Shown one piece after another: positions 21,701 through 36,700 of a stretch of 64,000 bases of DNA. A program made the position numbers and the translations under genes. Every line of letters begins with the position of its first letter. Position 1 is the stretch's first letter. The stretch is from Prochilodus magdalenae (Eukaryota; Chordata; Actinopteri; Characiformes; Prochilodontidae), in contig JAMWET010005518.1 in NCBI GenBank assembly GCA_024036415.1, forward strand, positions 52,005 through 116,004. Direction: 5' to 3'. The notes under the pieces are model-generated. The model had not been told where the DNA came from and ran no database searches. It saw only the letters and a program-made list of their open reading frames with translations.

Positions 21701-24700
21701 TTAGTTTTTGTCCAGTTTGTAATGAGAACAGCCAAACTATAAGATGTATATTGTTACTGACCATAGCAAAACAAGTAATTCCAAAATGGCAGCTTTACAG
21801 GAAAGGGCAAACAGTTAATTTAATTTTAATGTAAGTCAATGGAACCAGACATTTCTCTAAGCTATTTTGGGTAATTTCTGTTGGTCCATTCATCATGAAA
21901 TTTTTACACAGTGTAAACAGCAGCTGCTGTGTTCAGATTATGCATAAAATGAATAATCGTCAAATATGGAGACACATGTTTTTCTAAGGACAGCATCGAT
22001 ATGTAAAAGCATAAGGCTACAATTTACTGGGCACATGCACACGCACAGGTGCGCGGCACATCACACATCTTACTCATCCGGGTTTGTAAGCAACAACAAA
22101 TGTCCAAATCATCTCTTTGGTAGTCTGTGTGTATTTACTCGAGTGCACTATGATAAGCTAATTACCCACGTGTGTATCTGTGTTCCCTGAGGAGCGATAG
22201 CAGTGGTCTCGGGGGACTTCTAATGTGCCTGTGCGGGCGTGTGCGCGTATGTGTTTTTTTAAGGGACCCTTTCATCACCGGGCCCTTTACCCGCCTCCGC
22301 TCACCTGATGTCCTCACTACCGCTACCAAAGAGTCCTCCATCCAGCTGTCCGCCCAAGAACCCCACACTCTTTCATTCCTCCTTTTATCCCCCCATCACA
22401 TCACGCAGTCCGTCCGCCTGTCATTCCGAAACGTCCCAGCACCCTCTCCTCCTGATCCCTCCGTTCTCTGAAGTGTCAGTTTCCCCTGTGCGAGCGCATG
22501 GCAAAATATGTAAATCATTAAAAACTCCAAACAACGTTTTTCCTCTTATTCCTTTTTTAACTCTGCAAATGGCTTTACTTAGCCCTGAATCTCATTACTA
22601 AACTTTTTCCACTTGGCATCCTTTAACTTTCCCCTTTTAATCTCAGTAGTTTATGATTAGTATCTGCTTTTAATCTGGTAATGGATGTTTATCCCTGCAG
22701 GGAAACTGTCTGATGCTATTTATCAGCTTATTTAATTATTTTCTCTGCCCCGTTCTGATCTGCATAAGCGCAACGAAATGAGCAAGAAACAGAGGCGATT
22801 CTTCTCTGTAGATGAAGACACCTGACAAAGCATCTCAATCAGGGCTCCGTTTGGGCTGCAAATGTCTCTGTCACACCATGATGCTCCTTCATCTCCTGGT
22901 CTTGTGCTTTCACACGTACTTTAATGGGCTAAAGAATGGAATGATTGACACACCGCACCACCACTGAAGCGCCGAGGCAGCTATGCTTAATTGCTGTGCC
23001 TCTGTCGTCTATGTGAACGCGTGCTCGTGTTTGTACCGGTTTCTTTTCTTTTTTTTTCCAAATTAAGCAACACTGAATGTTAATCACGCCTAATCTAGGT
23101 CATCTAGTTCATCTCCGCCTGTCACTGCTTCTCAAAACTGTCTTACTGTACGCGTCTCTCCTCTCCGCTCTCGCGAGGCTGCTGTTTGTAAAACTTTAGA
23201 CTTGTAATCTAGAGGGAAATCAAGAGAGCAGGAAATGTAAGGAAGCACAGGTAATGAATAGAGAATTAAAGTGAAATATCAACTTAATGAATACCCTCGC
23301 AGTCCCAGAAAAAGAACCCCCAAAGTAAATTGGGGGGGAAAAAAAGAAGAGAGAGAAAGAACGAAAGATCATGTGGCAAGTGTTGCAGTCATCCAGATCC
23401 CTAATGAGACTTCCAAATAAAGTTAGACTGTTAGAATTTGCATAATGCCTTTAATTCTATATTTAGGGAGATGGGGGAAATGCGCAGGAAAGTTTGCAAT
23501 TGAAATGTAATAGGATGTGGAAAGTTTATTTTATTGTATTTCTTTGCCCGTAGTTGACACTTCACGCAAATCATAGCTTTCAAAGGGGCGTTATTGTGCA
23601 CAGTGCTGTACGGGGCCATTAAAAATTAAGCACTTTTCTGATTACAGTATGTCCATTCCCACACATATAGAAGGTAATAGAAGGTCTTGCTAAAAAGGCA
23701 AATGAATTTGCATTAAAATCACCTAATTCATAAACACAGCACAGAGCAGGCTGATCTATAATGCGTGCTATAAAATCTTGAGGGCACAAAGGATGGGCTT
23801 TTATATTGATCATGTTGTAAAATCCTTGCCATTGGTACTTATCGGGTCAAATGTTTCTCTATTAAATTCATACATTTCATACATTTGTTAATTTCAAATT
23901 GCTCTACTGGCCATTTTGATCAATAGCTACATATCAGCCATACAGGGCCATCATATTCTTTGTGCAAAAGCCTGAGGCCACCTTTTATCAATTTATAATT
24001 TATTTTTCACATGATATTTCTGAGGATCTTAGATATGAGATAATCCACAATATGCAAAAAAAATGTTTTTCAATAGATAGAGAAAATTAACCTTGTGCAT
24101 CTGTGCAAGAACTGGTAGACCACCAAAACCAGATAAACAGCACTTAAACATTTCCTCTTGGAGATATGGAGGAGAAAATCAAGCTCCACTTGTGCTTCAG
24201 ATTTTAAAACATGAGAGGACAGCTCAATGCTATGGGTCTGAAAGAAGCTGTTTGGAATTATTTGCTCATTTTCACTGTTTATACTTTATTTTTTGGGGCC
24301 TACTTATTTGCTTATTTGTACATGTGCATTCACCAACTGCTGTTTCCTTAAGCCCCACCTCCTGGTGAGCCCAGTGTTATCTGATGGGGTCAGCTCACCC
24401 ACTCTGTTCCTATTGGTCAACTACTAGAGCACCAACTGGCTACCAATTGGCTAAGTTGTACCGCAACACATTCTTACAATGGCGTCAGTTCTGCTTTTTC
24501 AGAGCAGTACGTTTTCAGTGTTCTTTGTATGTTGTGTGAGGGTGTGCTAAGCTTGTCGTCAGCGGGCGGGCAATAGGGACTGTGTTATAAGATGACATCC
24601 TAGAATGCTTTCTGTGGGAGAGATTTTCTCCCTCTGCCATGAACTTTGGGCATTCTAACTTTTTTTTTAGACTGCACCAAAAGGTGCATAACACACTAAC

Positions 24701-27700
24701 GCAAAGAGGAAATTTAAAATATTTAAAATTATGTTTCCAGCCTGTTTTATTCCTGAGGAATCATTAAGTTGTACTTAATGGCTGTTTTGACTAAAAATGA
24801 AATAAATAAAGGGTGGTCTCATAGTTATAACACAGCAGAACAGATGTGTAAAAACTGTGCAGTCCATGATTTCATATCACATCATAAAAGTGAATGAAGA
24901 AAGCACATCAAGTGAATAAAAGTTTGTCTCTTGACAATTTGACAATTTGCTTAACTTTGATTAACTTTATCTCCAGTTTATACAGATGAATATTTATAAG
25001 ATGTTATTCCTCCACTTCTCTGTTGATTTCTGCTTGAGGCGTTGCTGTCTTTATTATGCCAAAAAATATTTTAATATGTTTAATTTAACAAAAAATGAAT
25101 TTTAAGAGTATTTTCACTGCCTAAAAATCACAGTTTCTCTTTTAAAGCTATCATGAGAGGAAAGATCTGACCTTCACACAATGCAGTATTGTCAGAAAAG
25201 TCAAAGAAGTACTTTAACCTCCTGAGACCCCAGCGTCCTCATTAGAGGAAATTACATTTCTGCTTCTCTGCACCATGATACTTTTTAAAACGTTGACAAA
25301 AACCTCTCCCACAGAAAGCATTCTAGGATGTCTCATATGAGGCCACAGTTTTTTGCCAAAACAACTTCCTGTACAAAGACAATGTTTCGTTTTTATACTT
25401 GTTAGGTCCTACTTATCACAAATAGCTAGGAGAAAATAAAATCACACACCAAGCAAGTCCGGGTCTCAGGAGGTTAAAGAGGAGACTCTGATATACCCAC
25501 ACATTAAAATGAGCAATAACAGAGCGACAATACGATTAGCAGAAGGATGGCTCAATTGGCTAATTGTACAGTCAGGAGAGAAGTCATGGAGGGTTTGTGT
25601 GAGGACCCCAACAGTGTGTTCAGGTGTATGTAAGTTAAGTCGGGTCATGGCGGCTGCTCGCGTGCCCTGCCTGCTGTTGAGTTAGCGGGTGACATCTGCT
25701 GCGTGCGTGTCCCTCCTGTGATACGCTGCCTCGCTGCAGATGTTCCAGTGTTAGGGTCTCTGTCAGAGCCCGGCGCCCAAACACCACATCGCCTTTTGAT
25801 GTGCGGATGAAAAGGAATGGAGCAAGCCGCTGTGGGGCTCTGGGGACAGGAGGAGAGAGTGAGGGTGTGTGTGTGTGTGTGTATAAGGCAGTCTCATTAC
25901 AATTTCGATCAGGCCTGGGACCTGGCCTGGAACTCTCCTTCTCCTCTCAGCTCTTGAAGAGCTGCTTTACTTTCTAACTCACCTGGATTCACAGCAGTGA
26001 CACACACATGCTCACATGGTACAATGCTGTGTAAAAGTCAGAGACCACCCTTTCATTTATTTCGCTTCCAGCTGAAACGGCTGGTACATACACCTTATTT
26101 ATTTTTCTGTGTTGGACAAAAAGCAGAAAACATTTATTGAGCAGAAAGTGAAAGAACATGAAATATTTTTTTAAGTGTGTGATCACCTTTGCCCTCGTTA
26201 CAGCTTCCTTTTTCAGGGGGGCAATGAGATCTGATGTTTCCAGAGCTGTGTGGACACAAGTGGGATTTTTCCCAAAGCCAACCTGAACCACTTTTATACA
26301 GATCCGATTAGTGATCATGCAACCGTGAGAACATCCGGGTCAGAATTCATGCTTTTTTTTCTGCACATGTCTCTCCATTCAGCCTTAATGTGGCAGTAGC
26401 ACCAAACCTGACGTGCCAGTGAAATATGGGCCAGCAACACACCTGACACTTTTTTTGTGTGTGCATGGTACATGTAGTTCATTCATATAATGTTATAAGT
26501 TAGGATGTGCATGTGAAGCCTGTCGATTCAGCACACAGGTTTGATCACAATTATGAAACATTTGAGTCATCCACAGAAGTGGTCAGTGGTGCAGTGGGTA
26601 ATGCTGTCACCTCACTGCAGAAAGGGGCTGGGTTCGATTCCCCATCAGGGAGTCTAGGATCCTTTCTGTGTGGCTTTTGCATGTTCTCCCTGTGCTCCGC
26701 TTTCTTCCCACAGTCAGGTGTATTGGAGATACTAAATTACCCTCTGGTGTTTGTTGCTTTCTGCCGAAAGAGCGCTGGGAGAGGTTCCAGCACCCCCCTG
26801 CAACCAAGAGCAACATGTTAGGTCAGATCTTAGCAAAAACTCCAATTTGTACAATGAGACATGTGATGTGTAGCTTTATTATTTTTACAGCTTATCAAAT
26901 TTACACATTTAGGCCATATCAATCTAGGTACCACACTCCACATTTCAAGTCAAGTCAAGCCAAGTCAAGTCATGTGGCTTTTATTGTCATTACAGCTCTG
27001 TACAAGTACACAGTGAAATGAAATGTTTTTTCCAGAACAAGGGTGCCGCATGGAACAAAACGAGAACATAAAACAATACAGTACAGGACAGACCTCAGAG
27101 GCTCAATGGTCCAGTTTCAGTGTTTTGGGGCCGATATCCTTTTTTTGACATCTACACAACCTTTCAGACCCATAACTTAACTGAGTGTAATGATGGACAT
27201 TAATCCACAATTCTTTCAGATCTTATATATATATGTATATGGATGTTGTTGATGATCTTAAAGACTATACACTTGAGATGTCTGAAACAATACATATCCA
27301 GATATACCACATATACTCTTGATGTATCACAGTAATATATTTTTGCCATATATCCACCACTAATAAATATTTAGTTGCACGATAACATTTATCTATTTTA
27401 TATTTTTTGCACAGTTTAAAAGTTCTAGTCACCTTCTTAATTTAGTGAATATTCGCGATAGACATACCAATAGAATTGGTCCAAAATTGCTTGGAAAAAA
27501 AAGCTGTTTCATTCTCCAGTAAAGTTTCTTTTTGGAGTTTTTAGGGTAGACTGCATAATTCCATAGGTGCTGTTTGATGTCTTCACTTTTATACTAAAGT
27601 AAACCATTAAGATAAACATTAGAAAACCTGTCTAAACTTTTAACTGGTGTATATACATTAATGGTATGAAAAATTAATTACGGATGTATTTGGTATATAC

Positions 27701-30700
27701 AACCTCAGAAATGTTAACCTTTGGACCTGTGGAAGGTAAAACTTGAGGAAAGAATCCGTTTTAAGAATGTTCCTGTACTTTGCCGTTATAGTACATGTGT
27801 TTTTTGTTGTTGTTTTGTCACACTACAATCTTTATAATAAAGTTATTGGCTTATTTTAGGGTAAGCTTGTGCGATATAACATGGACGTTGTTATATACTG
27901 GCACACTAAATTTATTTTAGGTAACTGAAAGTGGTTTTCTATGTTTGGTCTCCATTAGTAACATGGGCACCTGTGCCCTTTACCTTGTGTAAACATCTCA
28001 GAATAAAGGATCAACAGAAACGGTCTAGAAATACTTGGAATAAAATCTTGTTATACTGATGTATAGAACACTTTTTCCCCCTTTCATGTAAAGCATATGC
28101 GGTTTTCTCATAACATTGATGGTTCAAGCTGTGCGCACCATGCATTCCCAAGTGGATGTTCTTTCTTATGTACAGCAAAAACTTGAACATAGCCTTCTGA
28201 AACAGTTACTGACTTACTAAGAAAACTTCTCTGCAGTTCTTTAAAGACTGAATCACCCAGGGTCTTCCCTGCTGACCTCTTTGTCCAGGATGGAGGGTTT
28301 TTGCTGGGGCATCGTCGCCCTCTTTTCTGTCGAGGACTGTTTAATGCAGGGCTTCAGAGTCAGCGTGCAGCGCGAGTTAGCGAGCCCAGCCCATGGGCCT
28401 CACCGCCACAGAGGCAATCAAATGCTTAATGGGAAAGTAAGTGGGAGGAAACTCGCGCGCTGAGATCAGGTGAAGCAAAGGATAGGTTTGCTGTTAAAGA
28501 TCAAAGCGGGAAAAAACAAAGGCTGATTTCAAACAGGCACAGGCAACTCGGCAGCAAAAACCCACAGCTCCTCTGATAATACTTAGATCTATAAATGTTT
28601 GTTGCATATATTTATTTATTTTAAGATTATTCGCCGCGGTAATAAGTTGGCCCCTAACAAGCACTTGAGGGAGACGGTTTCTTTGAGGCTTCTTTATTTT
28701 ACCGCACCATTGCGCAGCAAGCCTTGGGATTTAGGAGACTATTAGAGAGAGATTTTTTTTATGGATTTGTAGCTAATGAATGATATGCATGCGATTTTTC
28801 CCTTTCTTCTTATGTTCTTTTTATGGCCGTGTAAGAAGCGGAGGAGAGGAGCTGGAGAATTAGGCACATTTTCAAGGTTTTATGGATTTAACCCTGCTTT
28901 TGCCTCACTGCACGAAACCCCATATAGGCCACTTTTACCCGGCATTTATAGATGAATTTATGCATTCATTATTTTAGCTCTCATGGTCTCATACAGGGAC
29001 GCCATTTGTATGAATTATACATTGGGTGCCCATTAGCTGCTTGAAACAACTATTTATCACTGAGAGATTACTTTTTGCTCAATCAAACAGACAAAAGGAA
29101 GACTGAAGGAGTACAGCAGTTGACCGGGGGGAAGCAGCTGTGTGGCTGTTTTATGATTTCTAAGTCGTAGTTGATGGTTCTTATGTTATTATAATTGACT
29201 TGTGCTAAATATCTGTTTAAGATCTCGGCAATGACATGACTGATTTCAATATCGCAGCCTGTATTGTATTCACAGGGCTGGGTACTAGAGGCCATCCCCA
29301 AAACCAGAGAAGAGGCTCTGTGTCTACAGGAGGCTGGCATTGCCCCAGAGCATGTTGGTCAGTGCTACACTACAACTGAACAACTGCAAAGCGGGACAGA
29401 AATGCTCAATACATAAATGTGATTAGTGATCGTATGCCAGTGGTGTACCATCTTAATAATTAGAAGTTACACTTGCTTGACTGTTTATGTATGGACCTAT
29501 ATAACTGGTTGTTAATTACACAGTTTGCTTTAATTTAGAATTGTTAGTCTCAACCTATTGACTTTTTTGTTTGTATTTACAATAAAGATTACTGTTATTA
29601 TTACTTACTAACTAACATAAATTCTAATGTTCCTTTGACCAGAATGAGTACTACTATTACCGCATACTACTTTTTGCTACTTCTATTATTACTGAGTAAT
29701 TTTTATGAACACTGCTATTAGTGTTACTTATTAACCACTCTGACAATACCACTGTTGTTCATTATACTGTGAGTAGTAACTAATCAGAGTAGTACTATTA
29801 CTAGTAATACTTCTATTAATACTCAGTAACTAATGAGTATACTACTATTATTACTAAATCATTATTACAAATACTGTTATTTTTATTACTCAGTAGCCAC
29901 TTTGAACATTGCTGTTGTTCAGTGAATGCTATTGTTAGTACAGTAAGTACTATATGTTATATTATTATTGTTACTACTTGTTAGCTACTCTGAATAGTGC
30001 TATTACTCAGTGACTACTATAATTAATATTAATATTGGTCAGTGAATATTGAGTGTTGCTATTATTATCACTATGTATACTGCTGTTTTCATTCAGTTAT
30101 TGCTCTGCATGTTACTATACTGCTATATTATATAGTACACTAGTATAGTGTAGTATAGTAATGTAGTAATAGTAGTACTATTATAGCTCATACACTATCA
30201 TTATTATTACTTATTAACTACTATTAATATTACATTTTTCTATTAAGCTAACGTGAACACCTATATTATTGCTACTCAGTATGCATTATGAATACTGCTG
30301 TTTCAAAAAAACTAATGTTAACACGTATGTAACAATGTAACACGTCTATTATTTTTACTTAGTAACTACTATAGTTGCTATTGTTATTACTCAGTTTGAA
30401 TGTTGACATTATTATACAACTATGAGTTCTTCAGTGCCATTAAAGTAATATATATGGTATAAAAAAAGTCCCCACTGACAGGGCCTTAGCGAACTACATA
30501 TTTATGTGTATTGCTGTAATCTGTTTTGTTTCAGTGGTGCTGCAGGCACCTGATACCGTCCTGATTGAAAGGAGCCTGGGCAAGAGGATAGACCCTGTCA
30601 CAGGAGGTAATGTCTGGATGATCACCACAGTTTTCAGTGCTGAGAGCTGGGCTGAGAAGCAGACAGCTAACCCACAGCCTCGATTGAAATGCATTTCATG

Positions 30701-33700
30701 ATCTGTAGACCTCAACCATACAGAACCTGTTTGCTGAATCCCAACTATGGCAGCAGGTCCGCTGGGTATAGCAAAGCCGCGTTATAATGAACAAAAGCTC
30801 TTGCTCCCTACAGATTTGTTAAAGAGTGGATGCACTCTAGCCGTATAATTGCCACCTTCTCTTTTTTTTAGAGATTTCAAAGTTTGACTGCTGTCTTAAG
30901 GTGCATTCACTGTTCCAATCAGTTTTGTCCTAGACTGTAGATTTTGTACTGAACTGTACATGTAGTTAGAGTGACAATATGTACTCAAATTCCCAGGATA
31001 ATGCCATATTTAATTTTAGGTGTTCTGACTTATTCTGAAATATATTCGTTCTGCAAACCGATGCCCACAATACAGCTTTTAATGAAATAATTTAAATTGA
31101 AATGCATATATATTCAAATATCTATCTATCTATCTATCTGTCTATGTGTGTGTATATATATAATTTATTGTTCCCTCTGTTGTGTCCTTAGATGTATATC
31201 ATCTTACATTCATGTGGCCTGAGAGTCCAGAGGTGGCTCAGCGTCTTGAGAGACCACAGGGCCTGATCTCAGAGGATGTAATGTCTCGTCAGCTGCAGGC
31301 ATACCACAGGGAAGCCCATGCTCTACAGTGCACCTACCAGAACTGCCTGAAGATCATCGATGCTGACCAGCCCCATGTTGACGTGTTTGCCCAAGGTGAG
31401 TTGATTTACTACTACCCACCAACACGCCTTGCTCATTCAATTTAAATAATAATGAAAATTAGGTTTGATTTAAGTCCTATTTAGCCGGTTTGGGCCGAAG
31501 AGGGTGCTACTTCCCAGTAGTTGTGATACTTTAAACTACTCCTTGATTTATGTGCTGAACTGCAGTGTGATTGGTTGGCTGCTATAAATGTCTGACGTTA
31601 CTCCTTTGCTTTTCCGAAAATACAATCTTCCTGCCTTTAAAAACATTCAATGGACAAGGTAGCTATATTTTGATCCCTTCCCCTAGGATCACATGCAAAT
31701 GATCAACCCTATAGAATGAAAAGAGCCTGACTGTACTCTTTTCTTTTTGTTAGCATGTTTAGCTGGTCTGTTTTGCATTATTACATTAACAAACAAGATG
31801 CATGGGCTGGCAGAGAGCTTCTGCTGTATGCAGACTTTTCTGTTAATGAATGAAAAATAATGGGGTACAGTTAGCACAGTGGAAATGAGATCAAGATATA
31901 ATTGCTCCCCACTTGCTTTCGTCCAGTAGCCCTGTTTAAAGTGTTCCACATTTCGCTAGAATACACTTTGCAACTCCCTGTTCTCAGAGTACAGTACTTC
32001 CCCGTTGTGCTGACCCAAGCTCTGGTCGCAGGTCAGCACTACAGCCGCTCCACTGAGAGGCAGTGATTGGCCGAGCTGTCAGGCCGACGGCTGTTTGGGG
32101 GACTTTGCCTCAGGCTGTGCTGCAGGCACCTGCCGTCCCGCGAGGACCCGCAGAACGATGTGCAGTCTTCACCAGAGCCATTAAAGCCAGCCCGCTACAA
32201 CCTGTCTCAATATTACACCGCTCAACTTGACAAAATAATTCTGTCACTTTCTCCCTCCTTTTGTTGTGGGATAAGGAGAGCAGTGTCTGCTGAATATTTT
32301 AAATCTCCTTTGCATACATCATTTGACTGTAAAGTGTGACTGGGTTTTTTGAAGGGGGTATGAAATAAGTGCGGCAGTTTCTGTCTGAATATGGACGCAT
32401 GTTTATTATTGTTCTGTTAGTCAGGCTGCACAGTATAGATCAATACTAACGTTGTGATTATAGTGACTGCGGTAATTCCAATATGATCAGCAGTTTTATT
32501 AAAACACATTGGTGACTCAGCAATAAGACATGGTTAATGAAGCTAAAGAGGCTTATTTGGAACAGTGACTTGTTACAATGCTGCACGTTGTATATTGTGA
32601 TTTGTTGGAGGGCTCGTTTACAAATAAACCCCTGTAGTCCCTTATGAAATGTTCAGGTTTTTTTTGCATAGAACTTGGATGTAGTGATCTGGGAATTCTG
32701 GGCTAATGCCAATATCTGACATATTTCATGGATTAAACGTCCAATGCCAATACAAACATTCATAAAATTTAGAAACAGGGACACGTAGATTACCTGGATT
32801 AGCATCATGTGTAGTTAGTTCTGATAACTCAATCTGATCAGTCTGAGCAGTGAGAAGTTTTTTTTGCAATATCGGTATTATTAGTAATAGCATCATTATT
32901 AGTAGTTTAGCATAAAGTGCATAAAAGTATTGAATACAAGCATTAAATACATGTAGGTAATACAATTTCTATGTAGGTTATTTATTACTTTCCCATAAAT
33001 GTATCAGTTATTTGTACAGAAATGTTACAGCAACCAGCAACAACACCACTTTTACTAGCTGAAACACAAAAAACTGAAAACTGAACTTTAAGTAAGTAAA
33101 GATCCTGAAACATTAGTAGGACAAACCGTCTCTGTTCTTTTTGTAGGTCAGTCTTTAGTATTTTATTTAGGCCACTGTTTTGTTGCATGTTCCTTTTGGG
33201 GGTCTTCTAGACATGGAGCTGGTAGATGTTCTTTTTTGGGTGACCAAAATGGACATTACGTTTCTTTCAACTACGATTTACTCTTGATTTTTGAGTTCTC
33301 TGAATATTTTTAATCTTTCTCACAGACGTTCTATTACTAAGAACAAATTAGTTTTTTCTCAGAATTATTAAACTCAATAGTAATTCAACATCATATAGAG
33401 TATGTTTTCTTTGTTTTCTAACTGTATATATTATTATATTTTATGATGGAACGTAGAGTAAGGTGTGTTGGGTGGTACATTTATAGTTACACTCATGCTA
33501 TTAAGCAGGCACCTTATCCACACTGACAAAAGTGCTTAGGGTTCAGTATTCATTCAGAGAATATATCCTGGCTAGTATAAACAGGTTAGAGTCTAAAATC
33601 CTGTTTGAGCTCAGATACTGCCTGAAAAAGGGTTACTGTTGTGTATATCTAAAAAAGAAGGTTCAATTATACCCAAAGTATTCCCTGATAAGTAGACATG

Positions 33701-36700
33701 GCTGTTTCTGCAAGATCATATTTGAACTGCTGCCTGTATAGTCAGATTCTGAAGAAGAGTGATGGGTGACAGTGAATTCTGAACCTAAGCTAAGGTTGGT
33801 AGATGAATTGCAGAACAACTAAACAAGCTAGAATACATCAATAATGCAATACAGAGGACAATCTGTGAAATGCCTTACAGACTGACTGGAGCAAAATGCC
33901 ATTCAGTTTGAAGGCAAATGCTGAAGGTGCTGAGCTGAACCTGATATTGTGAGTTATGGGTCCATTCAGAACACACAAGAAACTGTTTTCTCTGGTGTAA
34001 GGAACTGCCGATATTACAGCACACTGATACAAAGTTTGACTTTTTTTGCTAAACTTTTTAGTCCATCTCATGAATTTGGCTTGTAACTCACTCACATATA
34101 ACGTTCAACAAAATTGTCCACAAGCGGGAGCTACTGGTGCTCTAGAGAAGATTCCTGGTTGACTCCCAGTAAAAGAGAAATACAAGGTCATTATCCTGCT
34201 GTCTGTGTGTCTGTTATAAAAAAAAGAATACAATAAACATATAATTAAATATGGGTTTGAAATATTAAGAAAATCTAAATATCTATGCTAATAATGCTGA
34301 TAGTATTAATATTAATGTAAGTAACCTGCTGATATTATCCATAGGTCTTAGGATCTCTTCATATTAGTGTTTTAGAACAAGTAGCAGCACATTTGTGCAG
34401 ATTCCCCACTTCTTGGGTAGCTAGGAAATGGCCTTAATTCATATTCATATTTATAGCCAGCCATATACAGTCCAGTGTGTGCTCATAGTGCTGTTTCAGC
34501 CAGCATTAGCACATTAGCGCTGCATTCAGATTGCCGTGTAGAGCACCAGGAGAGCAACTCTTCCGCCCATCCGCTAATGGTTTAGAGATTTCAGCTTGAT
34601 TTTTAAAATGCGAGGTTTGGGCCGCTGTGCTGTGCTGCCTCTATCTTTATTTAATCACACCCAGTTTGCTTGATTAAGTTAAACGGAGGAAATAAAACAA
34701 ATATTTGGAGTCTTTCTCTGCTATAAAACATTCATGACTCCAGACTGAGCCGTAAACTGCAATAAAGCTGTCATCTTAAATATTGATTCTGGCTAATTTG
34801 GGATGCGGTTTGATTGCGACATTGCTAGCCTCCCCCTGCCGTCGCCTTTTAGCGCATTAACATGTTTTGCATATGAACCATTTATCACTGTTGTTGTCTT
34901 GCAATTAAAGCGGCACAAAGCGTGGGATGGGGGAGACTCATTAGTCACAATTAGGCCGCTGTTAATTAGCACACATTAGGCGCACAGCATTGTGAGTGAG
35001 GCCCAGCTGCTAACAGATGTTAGCCACGTGGCAGCATCACGTGGCAGGTGAAAGGAAGTATGAAATGATTTATTCATGATTTATTAATCAAGCTGCCTTA
35101 TATTTAGATCATATTGAACGGCTGTGAGCAATCCATCTTTAGAAGTGCACCCTCATAAGTGCTGTATTAACTATCGCCATTAAACATTTAACCAAGATCT
35201 CTGTGTTCTTATTGCACTATGAAACAGTAAAACCCAATTTTAGGAATACAGTATGCTAGCTAAGGCTAAAGGAGGACAAGTTCTAACAAGAGTAGTTTTG
35301 GTTTGCTCATCCTGGCAGTATATGTTTAGATTCTCTAACTTGCCTAAACTTTGGACTGACTTTATTAAAGGAGTGTAGTGTGTGTATAAACATATTCGTA
35401 AAATCTGTATGAGATATCAGACCTATTTTTTCCTTGCTATAACACCATTTCTCGGTTCTGTTTTTCATTTTTCCTTTCATTGAACCACCACAGACATGGA
35501 CCTGGGTTATTTCTGTTTGTCTAACATCTCATATAGCTAAATATCATGAATGTATCAAAGCATTAGATCGTCACTGTCCAAAGAAAAACGTGTATCTGTA
35601 TTTTTTAAAATAAAAAAAGCATCCTTTGAAAAAGTACCGTCATTTACATTGCGTGAAAATTTCATAATGAATGGATAAATAGAAATGTCCCAAAATTGCT
35701 TGGAAAAATATCTGGTTCCATTGACTTACATTAAAATGAAATTTGTTTTTGCCCTCTCCTGTAAAGTTGTAGAGAGATACTTATTTTTCATTGGACAGTG
35801 ACGATATCCGATATCCCAGCATATGAAACAGCATTACAGTATATTGTGTTGTGTTGTATTGTACGCTGAAGTCTCTTTAAAACATCTTAAGGCAGGATTT
35901 TCAACCACTTCTTATTTTTATCAGTTTGAGAGTACACTGTTTCATACTGAAGTAGTGAATTTGTGAATTGTTAAATGCCCACAAATAATAGATTTGGCCA
36001 GTGGTTTGGCTTTGTACTTTTATTTGCATTGTAATTTTATTAAGAGTGTCTACAGTAGATTTAGATATTCCTTAGCTGACCAAATATGGACGTTTATTTT
36101 GAATTCTCTGCATTAACCCAGTGTTATTTGTTAATATTTTTGACTTTATTAAACAAATAGTAAACATTAGGTTGCCCTATGGGGATGTGGGAAGTTTTGA
36201 TCTGGGTCTAACTTCTTATAGTTACCTCTGTTTTTTACATTTTAAAGTCAGATATGATCTATATAATTTATTTTTTCCAGTTCAAATACATATAGAAACA
36301 TTGAACTGGCTACTAAATGTGTCAGCCCAAAAATCAAATAGAAGAAAAATCAATTGTGGTTTACCAGTCTTGTGGGATTTGCATACTTACCCAGAGATAC
36401 TTGCCCAAATAAATTAGAGGGAACATATTGTGTTTATGCTTAGTGTTCATAATTACACTACAATACAATTTACAGTCATTACAGTAGTTTTCTAGTGACC
36501 AAATGTTTTCCAAAACACTGTTCACCGTTTGTCTGAAACTCTGTATTAGAGCTCCTGTGGCTCCCAGTATGCACTGACTCGTCAGTTTGCCCACTCTGTT
36601 CTGACTGGTCAACTGCCAGAGTGGCATCCTGCTACAAATTCAGCTCCACATTTTTACATTGTCAATCTGAAATTAGGGTAGAACAAGGTGGTAAAGCCGA

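Noticed and set aside
22162..22601. Overlapping Pro/Ser-rich open frames in AK8 intron 5
   Set aside because: A CT-rich stretch opens several frames at once. Codon content is low complexity and no splice-supported exon fits between AK8 exons 5 and 6.
26600..26640. tRNA-like A and B boxes considered as a tRNA gene
   Set aside because: No cloverleaf closes around them, and the downstream body matches a SINE-like repeat that also occurs inverted at 13.8 kb.
32067..32339. 90-codon open frame with Arg/Cys/Leu-rich start
   Set aside because: GC-rich patch in AK8 intron 8. No homology, no splice sites joining AK8 phase 1, and AK8 is complete without it.
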